Of a DNA stretch of 64,000 nt, positions 38,013-46,582 are shown in pieces (within the stretch, counting starts at the first letter, position 1; every line of letters starts with the position of its first letter). Source of the DNA: Mycobacterium sp. (GTDB lineage Bacteria > Actinomycetota > Actinomycetes > Mycobacteriales > Mycobacteriaceae); assembly GCF_004298145.1 (NCBI RefSeq), contig NZ_SCRH01000052.1, forward strand, positions 1 to 64,000, written 5' to 3'. The position numbers and the translations under genes are program-made. The notes below the pieces were generated by a model, which saw nothing but the letters and a program-made list of their open reading frames with translations, searched no databases and was not told the origin of the DNA.

Positions 38013-39250
38013 AGGCCCAGCAGCCGCGCCGACGCCCACAGCGCGAGCACCGCCACCCCCACTGACGCGGGCACGGTGCACACCCCCAGGCGGGTGTATT
38101 CGCCGACGCCGACATCGACGTCGTGGCTGTGCAGCACGCGTCGCCACAACAGGTTCGACAGTGAACCGACGTAGGTCAGGTTGGGGCCGATGTTGACCCC
38201 GATCAGCACCGCCAGCACCGCGACCGGGCCGGCCGGCGCGACCAGCGGCAGCAACACCAGCGTGGCCGGCAGATTGTTGACGACGTTGGCCAGCACGGCC
38301 GCGATCGCGGCGATCATCAGCAACGCGGCCAGGCCCGAACCCGACGGCAACACCGCCGACATCGCCCGGTCCATCCCGTCGAGCATGGCCGCCCGCACCA
38401 CGACGCCCAGCGCCAGCACGAACACCAGGAACGACACATTGGCCGAGCGCGCGATGTCGGACATCGAGGTGTGCCGACGGCGCAGGCTGCGCACCGCCAG
38501 CACCGAGGCGCCGCACACCGCCACCCAGGCCGGTGCCAGCCCCACGGACTGGGCGACCGCGAAGCCCGCGAGCGTCAGCGCGACCACGACCAACACGAAC
38601 ACCGGCGGGCGCGGGGGCGCGCCGAGTCGCTCGGGATCCGGCTGCACCCGCAGGTCGCTGGCGAAGAACCACCGGAAGATCACGTAGAGGGTGGCCACCG
38701 AGCCCACCCACGGCAGCGCCATCACCAGCGTGAACTTGGTGAACGAGATGTTGGCCGTGTGGAAGGCCAGTAGGTTGGTCAGGTTCGACACCGGCAGCAA
38801 CAGCGAGGCGCCGTTGGCCAGATGGGCGGTGGCGTAGGCGTACGGCCGCACCGGAGTGCGCTGTCGCCGCACCGCCGCGAGCACCACCGGGGTCAGCAAC
38901 ACCACGGCGGCGTCCAGGCTCAGCACGGCGGTGATCACCGCGGCGATCACGAACACCCGCCGCAGCAGGGCGCCCGACCCGACGTGTCCCCGCGCGATCG
39001 CCGCGCCCGCGGCCTCGAACAGGCCCTCGTCGTCGCACAGCTTGGCCAGCACCAGCACCGCGCCCAGGAACGCGACCACTCCGGACAACTCGGCGATCTC
39101 TTTTTCGGCCTGATGAACCGAGATCGCGCCGATCCCAATCAGGATGAGGGCGGCCGGAACCGCCGCCAGCGCCTCCGGCCAGCCCCGTGGGCGCGCGACG
39201 GCGAACCCCAGGACGACGGCAAGCAGCACCAGCGCAACGGTCAGTGCCAT
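38009..39250 (-). CDS. arsB2: ArsB-like membrane transporter (Rv3578/ArsB2-like)
   Basis: 413 aa, 10-12 helices, IT-superfamily (ArsB/NhaD type): NLTNLLAFHTANISFTKFTL and VVNNLPATLVLLPLV carry the paired N/P-rich re-entrant signatures. Efflux of arsenite is the family label; no arsR-arsC partners are nearby, so the true substrate is open. ATG at 39250 (MALTVALVLL) matches the H37Rv length. 25 nt after the MBL gene on the same strand. Confidence 0.85.
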   Translation of the reverse strand: MALTVALVLLAVVLGFAVARPRGWPEALAAVPAALILIGIGAISVHQAEKEIAELSGVVAFLGAVLVLAKLCDDEGLFEAAGAAIARGHVGSGALLRRVFVIAAVITAVLSLDAAVVLLTPVVLAAVRRQRTPVRPYAYATAHLANGASLLLPVSNLTNLLAFHTANISFTKFTLVMALPWVGSVATLYVIFRWFFASDLRVQPDPERLGAPPRPPVFVLVVVALTLAGFAVAQSVGLAPAWVAVCGASVLAVRSLRRRHTSMSDIARSANVSFLVFVLALGVVVRAAMLDGMDRAMSAVLPSGSGLAALLMIAAIAAVLANVVNNLPATLVLLPLVAPAGPVAVLAVLIGVNIGPNLTYVGSLSNLLWRRVLHSHDVDVGVGEYTRLGVCTVPASVGVAVLALWASARLLGL

Positions 39251-39275
39251 GATTCGGACCCGGGTCTGAACCGCT

Positions 39276-40193
39276 TCACATCCAAGGGTCTTCCCGCCGC
39301 CACACCGTGGGCAGGTGCAGCGCGACCCCGTCGCCAGTGGCCAGCTCATCGAGGATCCGGATGGAGAAGTCCAAGTTGTCGCCCGCATAGGGCAAGGCGC
39401 GCAACGGCTTTGTCAGCGGGCGGAAGAAGTCGTCCCAGTGAATGAGCATCACCCGGCGGGCCCCCACCGCGCGGACCGTCTCGGCCCAGTAGTCGGCCAG
39501 ATACGACCGCGGCTGCAGCCCCAGTTGCCCGACGGACAGGTAAACGGCATCGGCGCGGTGCCCGGCCAGCGCACCCTTGGCGAAACCGGCGCTGCCCTGG
39601 ATCAGCAGCCGCCGGCCAGTCGGCCGGTGGTGCACCAGCGTCGACCACGACTCCCCGCAGCGGTACGCCGCCGCCTTCACCGGGGTGGTCAGCGGTTCAC
39701 CGATCACCCCGGGATACCGGTCGGGCGGGCAGTGGTGGGACTCCACGAGCGTTATATCATAGGCGCCCAACCGAATTGGCTGTCCGCTGAGCGCGACGAC
39801 GATCCGATTTTCCGGCAGACCGTAGCCGCGCCCGACGTTGGCCGCGGACTGGCCGCCGACTAGCTGCGCGCCGGTGCGATCGGCGACCAGCGCGGAGTCC
39901 AGCACGTGGTCGATGTGCGTGTGCACCGGGATCACGGCCGCCAGCCGCGACACCTTGGCCCGCGCCAGGCATCCGTCGACGCGCGCCGGTGACGGCGCCA
40001 CCTTGCCGGCCGCCACCCGGGCCAGGCCCGGCCGGGAGAAGTAGCCGTCGGTCATCAACGCCGACGAGCCGTCGTCGATCAGCAGCGTCGCCACGCCCAT
40101 CCACGTCACCGAGAGCGCGCCGGGTGCCGCGGCGGGGGCGTCGAACCGGTCCGCGTACCGGGCGATGTCGGGCCGGCCGAGCTTCAGGCGCAT
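39276..40193 (-). CDS. metallo-beta-lactamase-fold hydrolase (Rv3577-like)
   Basis: 305 aa. HTHIDH (HxHxDH) zinc motif in VIPVHTHIDHVLDSAL, further ligands likely in LVESHHCPP and MLIHWDDFF. Closest in look to UlaG-type lactonases of the superfamily; the substrate is unknown. Its start overlaps the pxpA stop by one base, so the two are probably coexpressed. Confidence 0.85.
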   Translation of the reverse strand: MRLKLGRPDIARYADRFDAPAAAPGALSVTWMGVATLLIDDGSSALMTDGYFSRPGLARVAAGKVAPSPARVDGCLARAKVSRLAAVIPVHTHIDHVLDSALVADRTGAQLVGGQSAANVGRGYGLPENRIVVALSGQPIRLGAYDITLVESHHCPPDRYPGVIGEPLTTPVKAAAYRCGESWSTLVHHRPTGRRLLIQGSAGFAKGALAGHRADAVYLSVGQLGLQPRSYLADYWAETVRAVGARRVMLIHWDDFFRPLTKPLRALPYAGDNLDFSIRILDELATGDGVALHLPTVWRREDPWM

Positions 40194-40957
40194 CAGCAGA
40201 AGGACCGGATGTCGACACCGGCCGCCGTGAGGCGATCGCGCACCGCGGTGGCGATCTGCACCGCCCCGGGTGAATCACCGTGCACACAAACGGATTCCGC
40301 GCTCACGACGATCGGTCTTCCGTCGACAGCGGTGACGCGCCCCGAGGTGACTATGGCGATCACCCGCTCGGCGATCGCCGCCGGATCATGCAGCACCGCG
40401 CCGGGCTCACGGCGCGACACCAGCCGCCCGTCCGGCCGGTAGGCCCGGTCGACGCACGCCTCGGGGACCGTGCGCAGGCCGCGGCGGGCGGCCTCGTCGA
40501 AAAACACCGAACCGGCCATGCCCAGCACCGGCAGGCCGGGGTCCACCAGCCGCACCGCCTCGGCGACCGCGGCGGCCTGTTCGCCGTTGGTCACGATCGT
40601 GTTGTACAGCGCCCCATGCGGTTTGACGTAGGACACGACAGAACCGGACGCGCGCGCGATCGCCTGCAGCGCGCCGATCTGGTACACGACGTCGGCGATC
40701 AGGTCTTCGGCGGCGACGTCGATGAAGCGCCTGCCGAAGCCGGCCAGGTCGCGATAGCTGACCTGCGCTCCGATGCGCACCCCGCGCGTGGCGGCCGATC
40801 GGCATACCCGCAACAGGCCGGCGGGGTCGCCGGCGTGGAAACCGCATGCCACATTGGCGCTGGTGACGATGTCGAGCATGGCGTCGTCGTCACCGAGGCG
40901 CCAGACGCCGAAGCCCTCGCCCAAGTCGGCGTTGAGGTCGATACCGGCCACCCGCAC
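40193..40957 (-). CDS. pxpA: LamB/YcsF family protein, 5-oxoprolinase subunit A (PxpA)
   Basis: 254 aa. Signature IDLNADLGEGFG at the N-terminus, ACGFHAGDP and VKPHGALYN. PxpA with PxpB and PxpC forms the bacterial 5-oxoprolinase that recycles pyroglutamate. PxpB and PxpC genes are not next to it here, so activity depends on partners elsewhere or on a different use of this subunit. GTG start; an upstream 67-nt gap separates it from the ferredoxin gene. Confidence 0.88.
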   Translation of the reverse strand: MRVAGIDLNADLGEGFGVWRLGDDDAMLDIVTSANVACGFHAGDPAGLLRVCRSAATRGVRIGAQVSYRDLAGFGRRFIDVAAEDLIADVVYQIGALQAIARASGSVVSYVKPHGALYNTIVTNGEQAAAVAEAVRLVDPGLPVLGMAGSVFFDEAARRGLRTVPEACVDRAYRPDGRLVSRREPGAVLHDPAAIAERVIAIVTSGRVTAVDGRPIVVSAESVCVHGDSPGAVQIATAVRDRLTAAGVDIRSFC

Positions 40958-41024
40958 AGCTTATGGGGCCGGCATCGCAACGTCATCGCAGCTGGTTGTT
41001 TTGTGATTGTGCCAGTTCCGACGA

Positions 41025-41234
41025 TCAGGTGTCGCTGCAGCCGGGGATGAGCAATTCCAATGCCCGGACCGGGCAGCCGTCGACCGCGCGGGCCACCAGC
41101 TCGCGGTCTTCCTCGCGGATGTTCTCGTTGTGAACGGTGACGATGCCGTCGTCCCCGACTTCGAAGACGGCTGGGTGAATCCCCTCGCAGATTCCGTTTC
41201 CGACACACCGCTCGCGGTCGGCGACGACCTTCAT
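41025..41234 (-). CDS. 3Fe-4S ferredoxin, probable P450 partner
   Basis: 69 aa. C10-VGNGI-C16 and C54-P: the three-cysteine CxxXxxC...CP pattern of the small ferredoxins that feed mycobacterial P450s. The variable position is Asn, as in some [3Fe-4S] types. An extra Cys66 near the C-terminus is not part of the motif. 18 nt after the P450 gene, so almost certainly co-transcribed. Confidence 0.92.
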   Translation of the reverse strand: MKVVADRERCVGNGICEGIHPAVFEVGDDGIVTVHNENIREEDRELVARAVDGCPVRALELLIPGCSDT

Positions 41235-41252
41235 GGCATCTCCTTCGCGGTT

Positions 41253-42476
41253 TCAGGCGTCGGCGACGAACGGAAGGCGGGCCGGCCGCCGAACATACAT
41301 CCCGTCGGCGTACTCGACGGCGTCAGGATCGACGCTGAAGTTCGGGCAGCGGGCGAGCAGTTCCTCCAGGACCACCCGCGACTGCATCCGCGCGGCAGCG
41401 TTGCCGATGCAGTGGTGGTTGCCCTGAGCAAAGGTCAGAATTCCTGGTGGCTTGCGCAGCACGTCCAGTTCCTCGGAGGCCGGCCCGTATTGGCGCGAAT
41501 CGCGATTGGCCGACCCGTAGAGCAACAACACCTTGCGCCCGGCCGGGATGGTGACGCCCGCGATGTCCACGTCGCGCGTGGCGGTGCGGGCCAGGCCCTG
41601 TACCGGCGACGTCAGGCGCAGCAACTCCTCCACCGCCTCGCTGATCCTGCCCGTGTCCTCGATCAACTTCGCGCGCTGATCGGGGTGCAGTGTGAGCAGT
41701 TGAGCGCTGCCGCCGAGCATCCCGATTATCGTGTCGTTACCGCCGGTGATCATGGTGAAGGCCCAGCCCAGGAGCCTTGCCAGGCCAGTGGTGTCACCGT
41801 CGCCGCCGAAGCCCGCGGCGACCAAGTGAGACACCGTGTCGTCGCCTGGATCGCTTCGGCGGCGTTGGGCCAGCTCGGTGAAGTATCCGAACAGCTCGAC
41901 GATCGCGGCCCCCGCCTCCGGTTGATGTCCGCTGGCGGTGGCCTCGACGATCGCGTCGGCCCAACCACCGAAGCGGCTCCGATCCTCCTCCGACACCCCC
42001 AGATAGTGGGCCACCACCATGCTGGCCAGCGGTTTGAAGAGCTCCGCGACGATATCGCCGCCGCCTTCGGCGCGTAACCGCTCGATGCGCTCCACGACAA
42101 ATTCGCGAACCGTCGGCTCGATCGAGATCATCTGCTTCGGCGTGAAACCCTTGTGGACCATCCGACGAAACTCGGTGTGCTCTGGGGGGTCGAGCATCAC
42201 CAGCGGAGGATTGTCGACCAGACCCAGTCGCTCCATCTCCCCGTAGTCGACGGTCAAACCTTGCGCGGACGAGAACGTTTCGTAGTCGCGCGCGGCGGCG
42301 CAGACCTCCGCGTACCGGGACAGCACCCAGTAGTCCTTCTCCGGCGCATGCGCCGGAACAACATGGTGAACCGGGTCGTGCTCGCGCAGCGCCGCATACA
42401 TCGGCCATGGATCGCGCCATGACGCACCGGAGCGGGGCGTGAACACCACGGTCTCGTCGTGCATCGTCGCAGTCAT
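41253..42476 (-). CDS. cytochrome P450
   Basis: 407 aa soluble P450. Heme ligand Cys356 in FAQGNHHCIGNAA, I-helix GGNDT (ITGGNDTIIG; the acid-alcohol pair D-T is intact), and EELLR K-helix. Start ATG at 42476 has GGAGGG upstream and an operator-like region. Family number and substrate not assigned from sequence alone. With the adjacent ferredoxin and an IclR regulator this forms a small oxidative catabolism module. Confidence 0.93.
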   Translation of the reverse strand: MTATMHDETVVFTPRSGASWRDPWPMYAALREHDPVHHVVPAHAPEKDYWVLSRYAEVCAAARDYETFSSAQGLTVDYGEMERLGLVDNPPLVMLDPPEHTEFRRMVHKGFTPKQMISIEPTVREFVVERIERLRAEGGGDIVAELFKPLASMVVAHYLGVSEEDRSRFGGWADAIVEATASGHQPEAGAAIVELFGYFTELAQRRRSDPGDDTVSHLVAAGFGGDGDTTGLARLLGWAFTMITGGNDTIIGMLGGSAQLLTLHPDQRAKLIEDTGRISEAVEELLRLTSPVQGLARTATRDVDIAGVTIPAGRKVLLLYGSANRDSRQYGPASEELDVLRKPPGILTFAQGNHHCIGNAAARMQSRVVLEELLARCPNFSVDPDAVEYADGMYVRRPARLPFVADA

Positions 42477-42797
42477 GTCCGCATCCCTCCGGAAGAATGA
42501 CGAATACTCAACATAATAACGACATATATTCGTTATAGCCTGCAGCGTACGTCCCGTTGAAATTTCCCGCAAGAATCTGCGCTTCGGAGGGCTCGACCGA
42601 AACACGTCCGGCGGCGCCGAACTCGACTCGAGACCGATCGGCTGCGGCGGCCGCGATGGGCGAATCCCTCCCGGTGCCCATCCATGGATCGCGGCACCGA
42701 ACGCGGAGCGCGACGGCGCCGCTGAATTTCCCACCGCGCCAACGACATCCAGCACTGGAGTGGGACGCAACCCCTTCAGCGACCGGGATACCGGGGC
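42477..42797. promoter_or_regulatory. P450 promoter region
   Basis: No convincing gene in 321 bp. The part next to the P450 (42490-42540) is the most AT-rich stretch here and holds the inverted repeats listed separately. The rest, up to the IclR stop, shows nothing recognisable. Confidence 0.6.
42497..42536. promoter_or_regulatory. candidate IclR operator in front of the P450
   Basis: ATGACGAATA (42497-42506) and an inverted copy TATTCGTTAT (42527-42536) form a dyad; ATAACG (42516-42521) also pairs with CGTTAT (42531-42536) across 9 nt. The same decamer ATGACGAATA stands before the iclR gene. Confidence 0.55.
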
Positions 42798-43688
42798 CTA
42801 GTGCCGACTGAGTTCGGTTGCCGTGGCCCGGAGTTCCCCGACGAAGCGCTTGCGTTCGGCCGCGGTGACGGAAGACCTCAGTGGTCCGAGCTGCAGCTCG
42901 TAGACCGCGCGGCCATCGGCGTTGAAGACCGGAGCGATCAGGTAACTCACCGACAGCGGTTTCGTGGTGGTGAGCTGCTGTGCGGTATACGGGTTCGCGC
43001 CGAGCCCGATCAGCAGTTCGAAAACTCGTTGCCGCAATGCGCTGCGCTGGGGGTGCTCGGCGAGCAGCTCGGCGATCTCGCCGAGCACGTTGAGCACCTC
43101 CGGATCCGAGTCGCCGAGGCCGAATACCGCGACGCCGTTGCGGCGCACCTGGGTCAGCACATCCTGGTATACCGGCCTGCGAGCGGCCGGCGTCGACGCC
43201 AACCACGCCGTGCGGGCCTGGGTATCCCGATGTGCGATCACCGCGGCTCCGACGGGTGCGATCAGCGGCAGCCGCACCCCGACGCCGACACCGGGTGGTA
43301 TCAATCCCTGGCCGCCGACCACGCCGAGGAAGGTCATCTCGGTCGCGCCCACCAATGCCAGCGTCGCACCGCATCCGGCGCGCTGCGCCAGCTGCGCCAG
43401 TGCGTCGGTGAACCGCTCGGGCAGTGGCAGCGAATTGCGCACCGCCTCCGCCACGCCGAACAGGCCGGGCCCGAGTGTGTAACGCCGATCCGGTTGCCGC
43501 GCAGCCCAACCGGCGCGTTCGAGCGCCAGCAGGATCGATGTCACGGTGGACCGGTTCAGTTCGAGCCGCGACGCGATCGACGCCACCGAACTCGGCTCCG
43601 ATTGACCCGCCAGCAACTCGACGATGGCCACCACCCGATCGGTCGGTGGCGACCCCGCCCGCTCGCCCTCGTCGTGGGGCTGCGCCAT
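42798..43688 (-). CDS. IclR-family transcriptional regulator
   Basis: 296 aa. N-terminal winged helix (ASIASRLELNRSTVTSILLALERAGW) and C-terminal effector domain (APVGAAVIAHRD onward). Likely controls the P450-ferredoxin unit downstream and itself, as the shared decamer suggests; ligand unknown. Confidence 0.88.
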   Translation of the reverse strand: MAQPHDEGERAGSPPTDRVVAIVELLAGQSEPSSVASIASRLELNRSTVTSILLALERAGWAARQPDRRYTLGPGLFGVAEAVRNSLPLPERFTDALAQLAQRAGCGATLALVGATEMTFLGVVGGQGLIPPGVGVGVRLPLIAPVGAAVIAHRDTQARTAWLASTPAARRPVYQDVLTQVRRNGVAVFGLGDSDPEVLNVLGEIAELLAEHPQRSALRQRVFELLIGLGANPYTAQQLTTTKPLSVSYLIAPVFNADGRAVYELQLGPLRSSVTAAERKRFVGELRATATELSRH

Positions 43689-43729
43689 CGCGCTCCTACC
43701 GTCGTCGGTACCGCCGAGCCACCGATCCT

Positions 43730-43739
43730 ATGACGAATA
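43730..43739. promoter_or_regulatory. decamer ATGACGAATA before the iclR gene
   Basis: Exact copy of the decamer at 42497-42506, in the same orientation relative to the gene, 42-51 bp before the start. Candidate autoregulatory site. Confidence 0.45.
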
Positions 43740-43844
43740 GTTGACGGCGTGTGCCAACAGACATCCCGGTGATGCGCGCGCCTGCGGTGGCGTCATTGTC
43801 TCGACGCGAGGGAACGCGACGTTCGGGGCCGCGTACGCCACAGC

Positions 43845-44705
43845 CTAGGCGGAAGCCTCTCGTCGGCGCCCGATCAGCCAGCAGACCAGGTAGATCAGAA
43901 ACGAGATGCTCGCGACGAACACCGACACCGGCACGCCCGGCGCCAGCGACAGCACGATCCCGCCCACCGCGGCCACCTCGGCGAACAGCACGGAGATCAG
44001 CATCGCCGCGCCCGGCGAGGTGACCACCCGGGCCGCCGCGGCCGCCGGCGTGATCAGCAGCGACATCACCAGCAGCGCCCCGACGATCTGCACCGCCTGG
44101 GCCGCCACCACGCCGACCAGCGCGGCGAACACGATGCCCAGCGCGTGGACCGGCACGCCGCGGGCCGCGGCGACGTCGGGGTCGACGGTGGCGAACAACA
44201 GTGGGCGGTAACAGGTTGCCAGCACGGCGATGACGAGCACGCAGACCAGCGCCAGCATGGTCAGCCCCGTGTAGCCGACGCCGACGATCTGGCCGGTCAG
44301 CAGGGCGAAACTGGTCGCCGTCCGGCCCGGGTAGAGGTGGATGAACAACACCGCCAGGCCCAGTCCGAACGCCAGCACCACCCCGATCACGGAGTCGCGT
44401 TCCCGGGCGCGCCGGCCGAGCACGCCGAACAGCGCCGCCGCCAGGGCGCTGCCGATCAGCGCGCCCACGCCCACCCCGAATCCGACCAGCAGCGCGAAAG
44501 CGGCTCCGGTCAGCGACAATTCGCTGGACCCGTGCACGGCGAACGACATCTGCCGCATCACGATGAACGGCCCGATCAGCCCGGCTACCAACCCGAGCAG
44601 GGCGGCCGCCACCAGCGCCTGCTGCACGAAGTCGTGGCCGAGGAGATGCGCGGTGATGTCGAAGGAGAACAGGTGGTTTCCCATGTCGGCAAGCCGATGT
44701 TCCAT
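43845..44705 (-). CDS. znuB: zinc/manganese ABC transporter permease
   Basis: 286 aa ABC-3 permease with about eight helices. Start MEHRLADMGN overlaps the ATPase gene stop (TGATG); a later ATG at 44684 is the alternative. Third gene of a metal-uptake operon whose promoter has a Zur-like palindrome. Confidence 0.92.
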   Translation of the reverse strand: MEHRLADMGNHLFSFDITAHLLGHDFVQQALVAAALLGLVAGLIGPFIVMRQMSFAVHGSSELSLTGAAFALLVGFGVGVGALIGSALAAALFGVLGRRARERDSVIGVVLAFGLGLAVLFIHLYPGRTATSFALLTGQIVGVGYTGLTMLALVCVLVIAVLATCYRPLLFATVDPDVAAARGVPVHALGIVFAALVGVVAAQAVQIVGALLVMSLLITPAAAAARVVTSPGAAMLISVLFAEVAAVGGIVLSLAPGVPVSVFVASISFLIYLVCWLIGRRREASA

Positions 44706-45526
44706 CAGCCGTGCCCGTCGCCACGCTCGCCGGCCACCACGTAGCCGTCCTTGACCTTCACCACCTGGATGTCGGATCGATACAGCGCCGAAAGCGTCTG
44801 GCTGGTCATCACCTCTTCGACGGTGCCGATCCTGAATCGGCCGTCGACCAGGTACAGCAGCCGGTCCACATACGGCAGGATCGGGTTGATTTCGTGGGTG
44901 ACGACGATGACCGTGGTCCCCGCCTCCCGGCGGCGCTGCTCGATCAGCGCCGACACCAGCTTCGCGTTCGCCGGGTCCAGCGTCAGCAGGGGTTCGTCGC
45001 AGAGCAGCAGCATCGGGTCGCTGACCAGGGCCTGGGCGATGCGCACCCGCTGCAGCTCGCCGCCCGACATCACGCCGACCCGGACATCCGCCAGGTGCTC
45101 GCCGTTGACCCGGCTCAGCGCTTGGGCGACGGCCGCGCGCCGGCGGGCCCGATCGCGGGCCCGCAGCGGGATCGCACCCCAGCGTCCCCCGTCGATACCC
45201 AGCCGAACCAGGTCCCGTCCCCGCAGCATCACGTCGTGATCCAGTGGACGGTGTTGCGGCACATAGCCGATGCGCCCGCTGCCCGAGCTGATCGGCTTTC
45301 CGTCCACCAGCCCGACGCCGGCGCTGAGCGACAGCTGCCCGAGGAGCACGTTCAGCAGCGACGTCTTGCCGCTTCCATTGGGGCCGAGCACCGCGATGAA
45401 TTCGCCCCTCGACACCGACAGGTCCAGGTGATCCCACAACACGCGGTCGCCGAACGCCAGGCGGGCGCCGCGCAGCGAAACGGTGTCTGCGTGGCGGTCG
45501 ACGGCCGGGGCCGTTTCGAGGCTCAC
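44705..45526 (-). CDS. znuC: zinc/manganese ABC transporter ATP-binding protein
   Basis: 273 aa. Walker A GPNGSGKTS, signature MSGGELQRVRIAQAL, Walker B LLLCDEP and switch His in VVTHEINP. Starts at GTG overlapping the znuA stop (GTGA). Confidence 0.94.
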   Translation of the reverse strand: MSLETAPAVDRHADTVSLRGARLAFGDRVLWDHLDLSVSRGEFIAVLGPNGSGKTSLLNVLLGQLSLSAGVGLVDGKPISSGSGRIGYVPQHRPLDHDVMLRGRDLVRLGIDGGRWGAIPLRARDRARRRAAVAQALSRVNGEHLADVRVGVMSGGELQRVRIAQALVSDPMLLLCDEPLLTLDPANAKLVSALIEQRRREAGTTVIVVTHEINPILPYVDRLLYLVDGRFRIGTVEEVMTSQTLSALYRSDIQVVKVKDGYVVAGERGDGHG

Positions 45527-46461
45527 GGCTGTACGGGCCGGCTCGACTGCAGCGCGGCCAGCAGTTGGTCGACCGTATTGCGTTGCCAGCTCAGGTAATC
45601 CGTGCCGTCGGGCAGGGTCTCGGCCACTTCGGTGACCGGCACGCCCGCGCGCCGCGCGGTATCGCGCAGGCTGGTGATCGCGGTAGTGGAGGTCTGCGGG
45701 TTGACCATCAGGGCCGACACTTGACGCCGGTTGATCAGGTCGAGGACCAACGCCAGATCGACCGGCGCCGGGTCGGTCTCGTTCTCGATGGCCGCCGCGA
45801 AGGCGGGTGGGGTCCGGTTCAGCAGACCGGACGCCTTGAGCAGGTAGAACGCGACCGGTTCGGTCGCCACGACCGAGGTGTGGGGGTAGCTGGTGGCGAC
45901 CGTGTGTTCGGTGCCGGCGATGGTGTCGGCGTCGCGGCCGAACGCGGCGGCATTGGCGCGGTATTCCGCGGCGTTGCCCGGGTCGATCGTCGTGAGCCGG
46001 TCGGCGATCGTGGTGGCCACCGACTTGGCGACGCTCAGGTCGTAGAAGACGTGCTCGTTGCGTGGTTGCCCGTCGTTCGCGAGAAACGAGTAGGCATTGA
46101 CCGGGTTGGCGCCGGGCTGGCGGGCCAGCACGTCGTCGACCCATCCGTCGTAGCCGCCGCCGTTGAAGACGACCAGGGCGGCGTCGGCGATCGCGGCGGC
46201 GTCCGAGGGGCTGGCCTCATAGGAGTGCGGATCGGTTTCCGCCCCGCTCAGGATGGATTTGACCGCCACATGGTGGCCCGCGACCGCCCGGGCCACGCTG
46301 CCCCACACATCGGTGGACGCGACGACGACGGCCGCATGCGGATGCGCCGGGTGCCCGCCGCAGCCGGCGAGCGCCGACGAACCGGCCAGGGCCAGAACGG
46401 CCGCCAGCCAACGCGCCCCATGGGCGAGCGTCGTTCGCTCCCGCGTCAGTGCCACGCGCAC
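45523..46461 (-). CDS. znuA: zinc-binding lipoprotein of an ABC transporter
   Basis: 312 aa cluster-9 substrate-binding lipoprotein: lipobox LAGC (Cys34), then a short His pair segment (HPAHPHA) and family signatures SGAETDPHSYEASPSDAAAI and NGGGYDGW. The GTG at 46461 has GGGAGG nine bases upstream; a TTG at 46488 is the longer alternative. The metal is inferred to be zinc from the Zur-like box. Likely functional counterpart of the Rv2059/Rv2060 locus of M. tuberculosis. Confidence 0.9.
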   Translation of the reverse strand: MRVALTRERTTLAHGARWLAAVLALAGSSALAGCGGHPAHPHAAVVVASTDVWGSVARAVAGHHVAVKSILSGAETDPHSYEASPSDAAAIADAALVVFNGGGYDGWVDDVLARQPGANPVNAYSFLANDGQPRNEHVFYDLSVAKSVATTIADRLTTIDPGNAAEYRANAAAFGRDADTIAGTEHTVATSYPHTSVVATEPVAFYLLKASGLLNRTPPAFAAAIENETDPAPVDLALVLDLINRRQVSALMVNPQTSTTAITSLRDTARRAGVPVTEVAETLPDGTDYLSWQRNTVDQLLAALQSSRPVQP

Positions 46462-46503
46462 GTCCGATTTCCTCCCGCCCGCCAGCAAGCCGATTCACAA
46501 TAC

Positions 46504-46524
46504 TAATGAAAATCGTTTCCATTA
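46504..46524. promoter_or_regulatory. Zur-type operator
   Basis: TAATGAAAATCGTTTCCATTA is an imperfect 21-bp palindrome centred at 46514 and close to the mycobacterial Zur box (TGAAAATCATTTTCA core). It sits 43 bp before the znuA GTG and between znuA and the divergent LacI gene, so zinc-dependent repression of znuABC is expected. Confidence 0.75.
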
Positions 46525-46568
46525 CAAAGCCGCGGGCGGAAGCGTAGGGGCCGGGCACCGATCCGCTG

Positions 46569-46574
46569 TAGCGT
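46569..46574 (+). promoter_or_regulatory. -10-like TAGCGT before the LacI gene
   Basis: TAGCGT fits TANNNT, 8 nt before the GTG start; same spacing as lysS and cysS. Confidence 0.4.
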
Positions 46575-46582
46575 CACCGACC

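Noticed and set aside
42508..43509. 333-codon minus-strand frame overlapping iclR and the P450 promoter region
   Set aside because: It uses a different frame from the well-supported iclR gene, has an Arg/Gly/Ala-rich composition and no motif.
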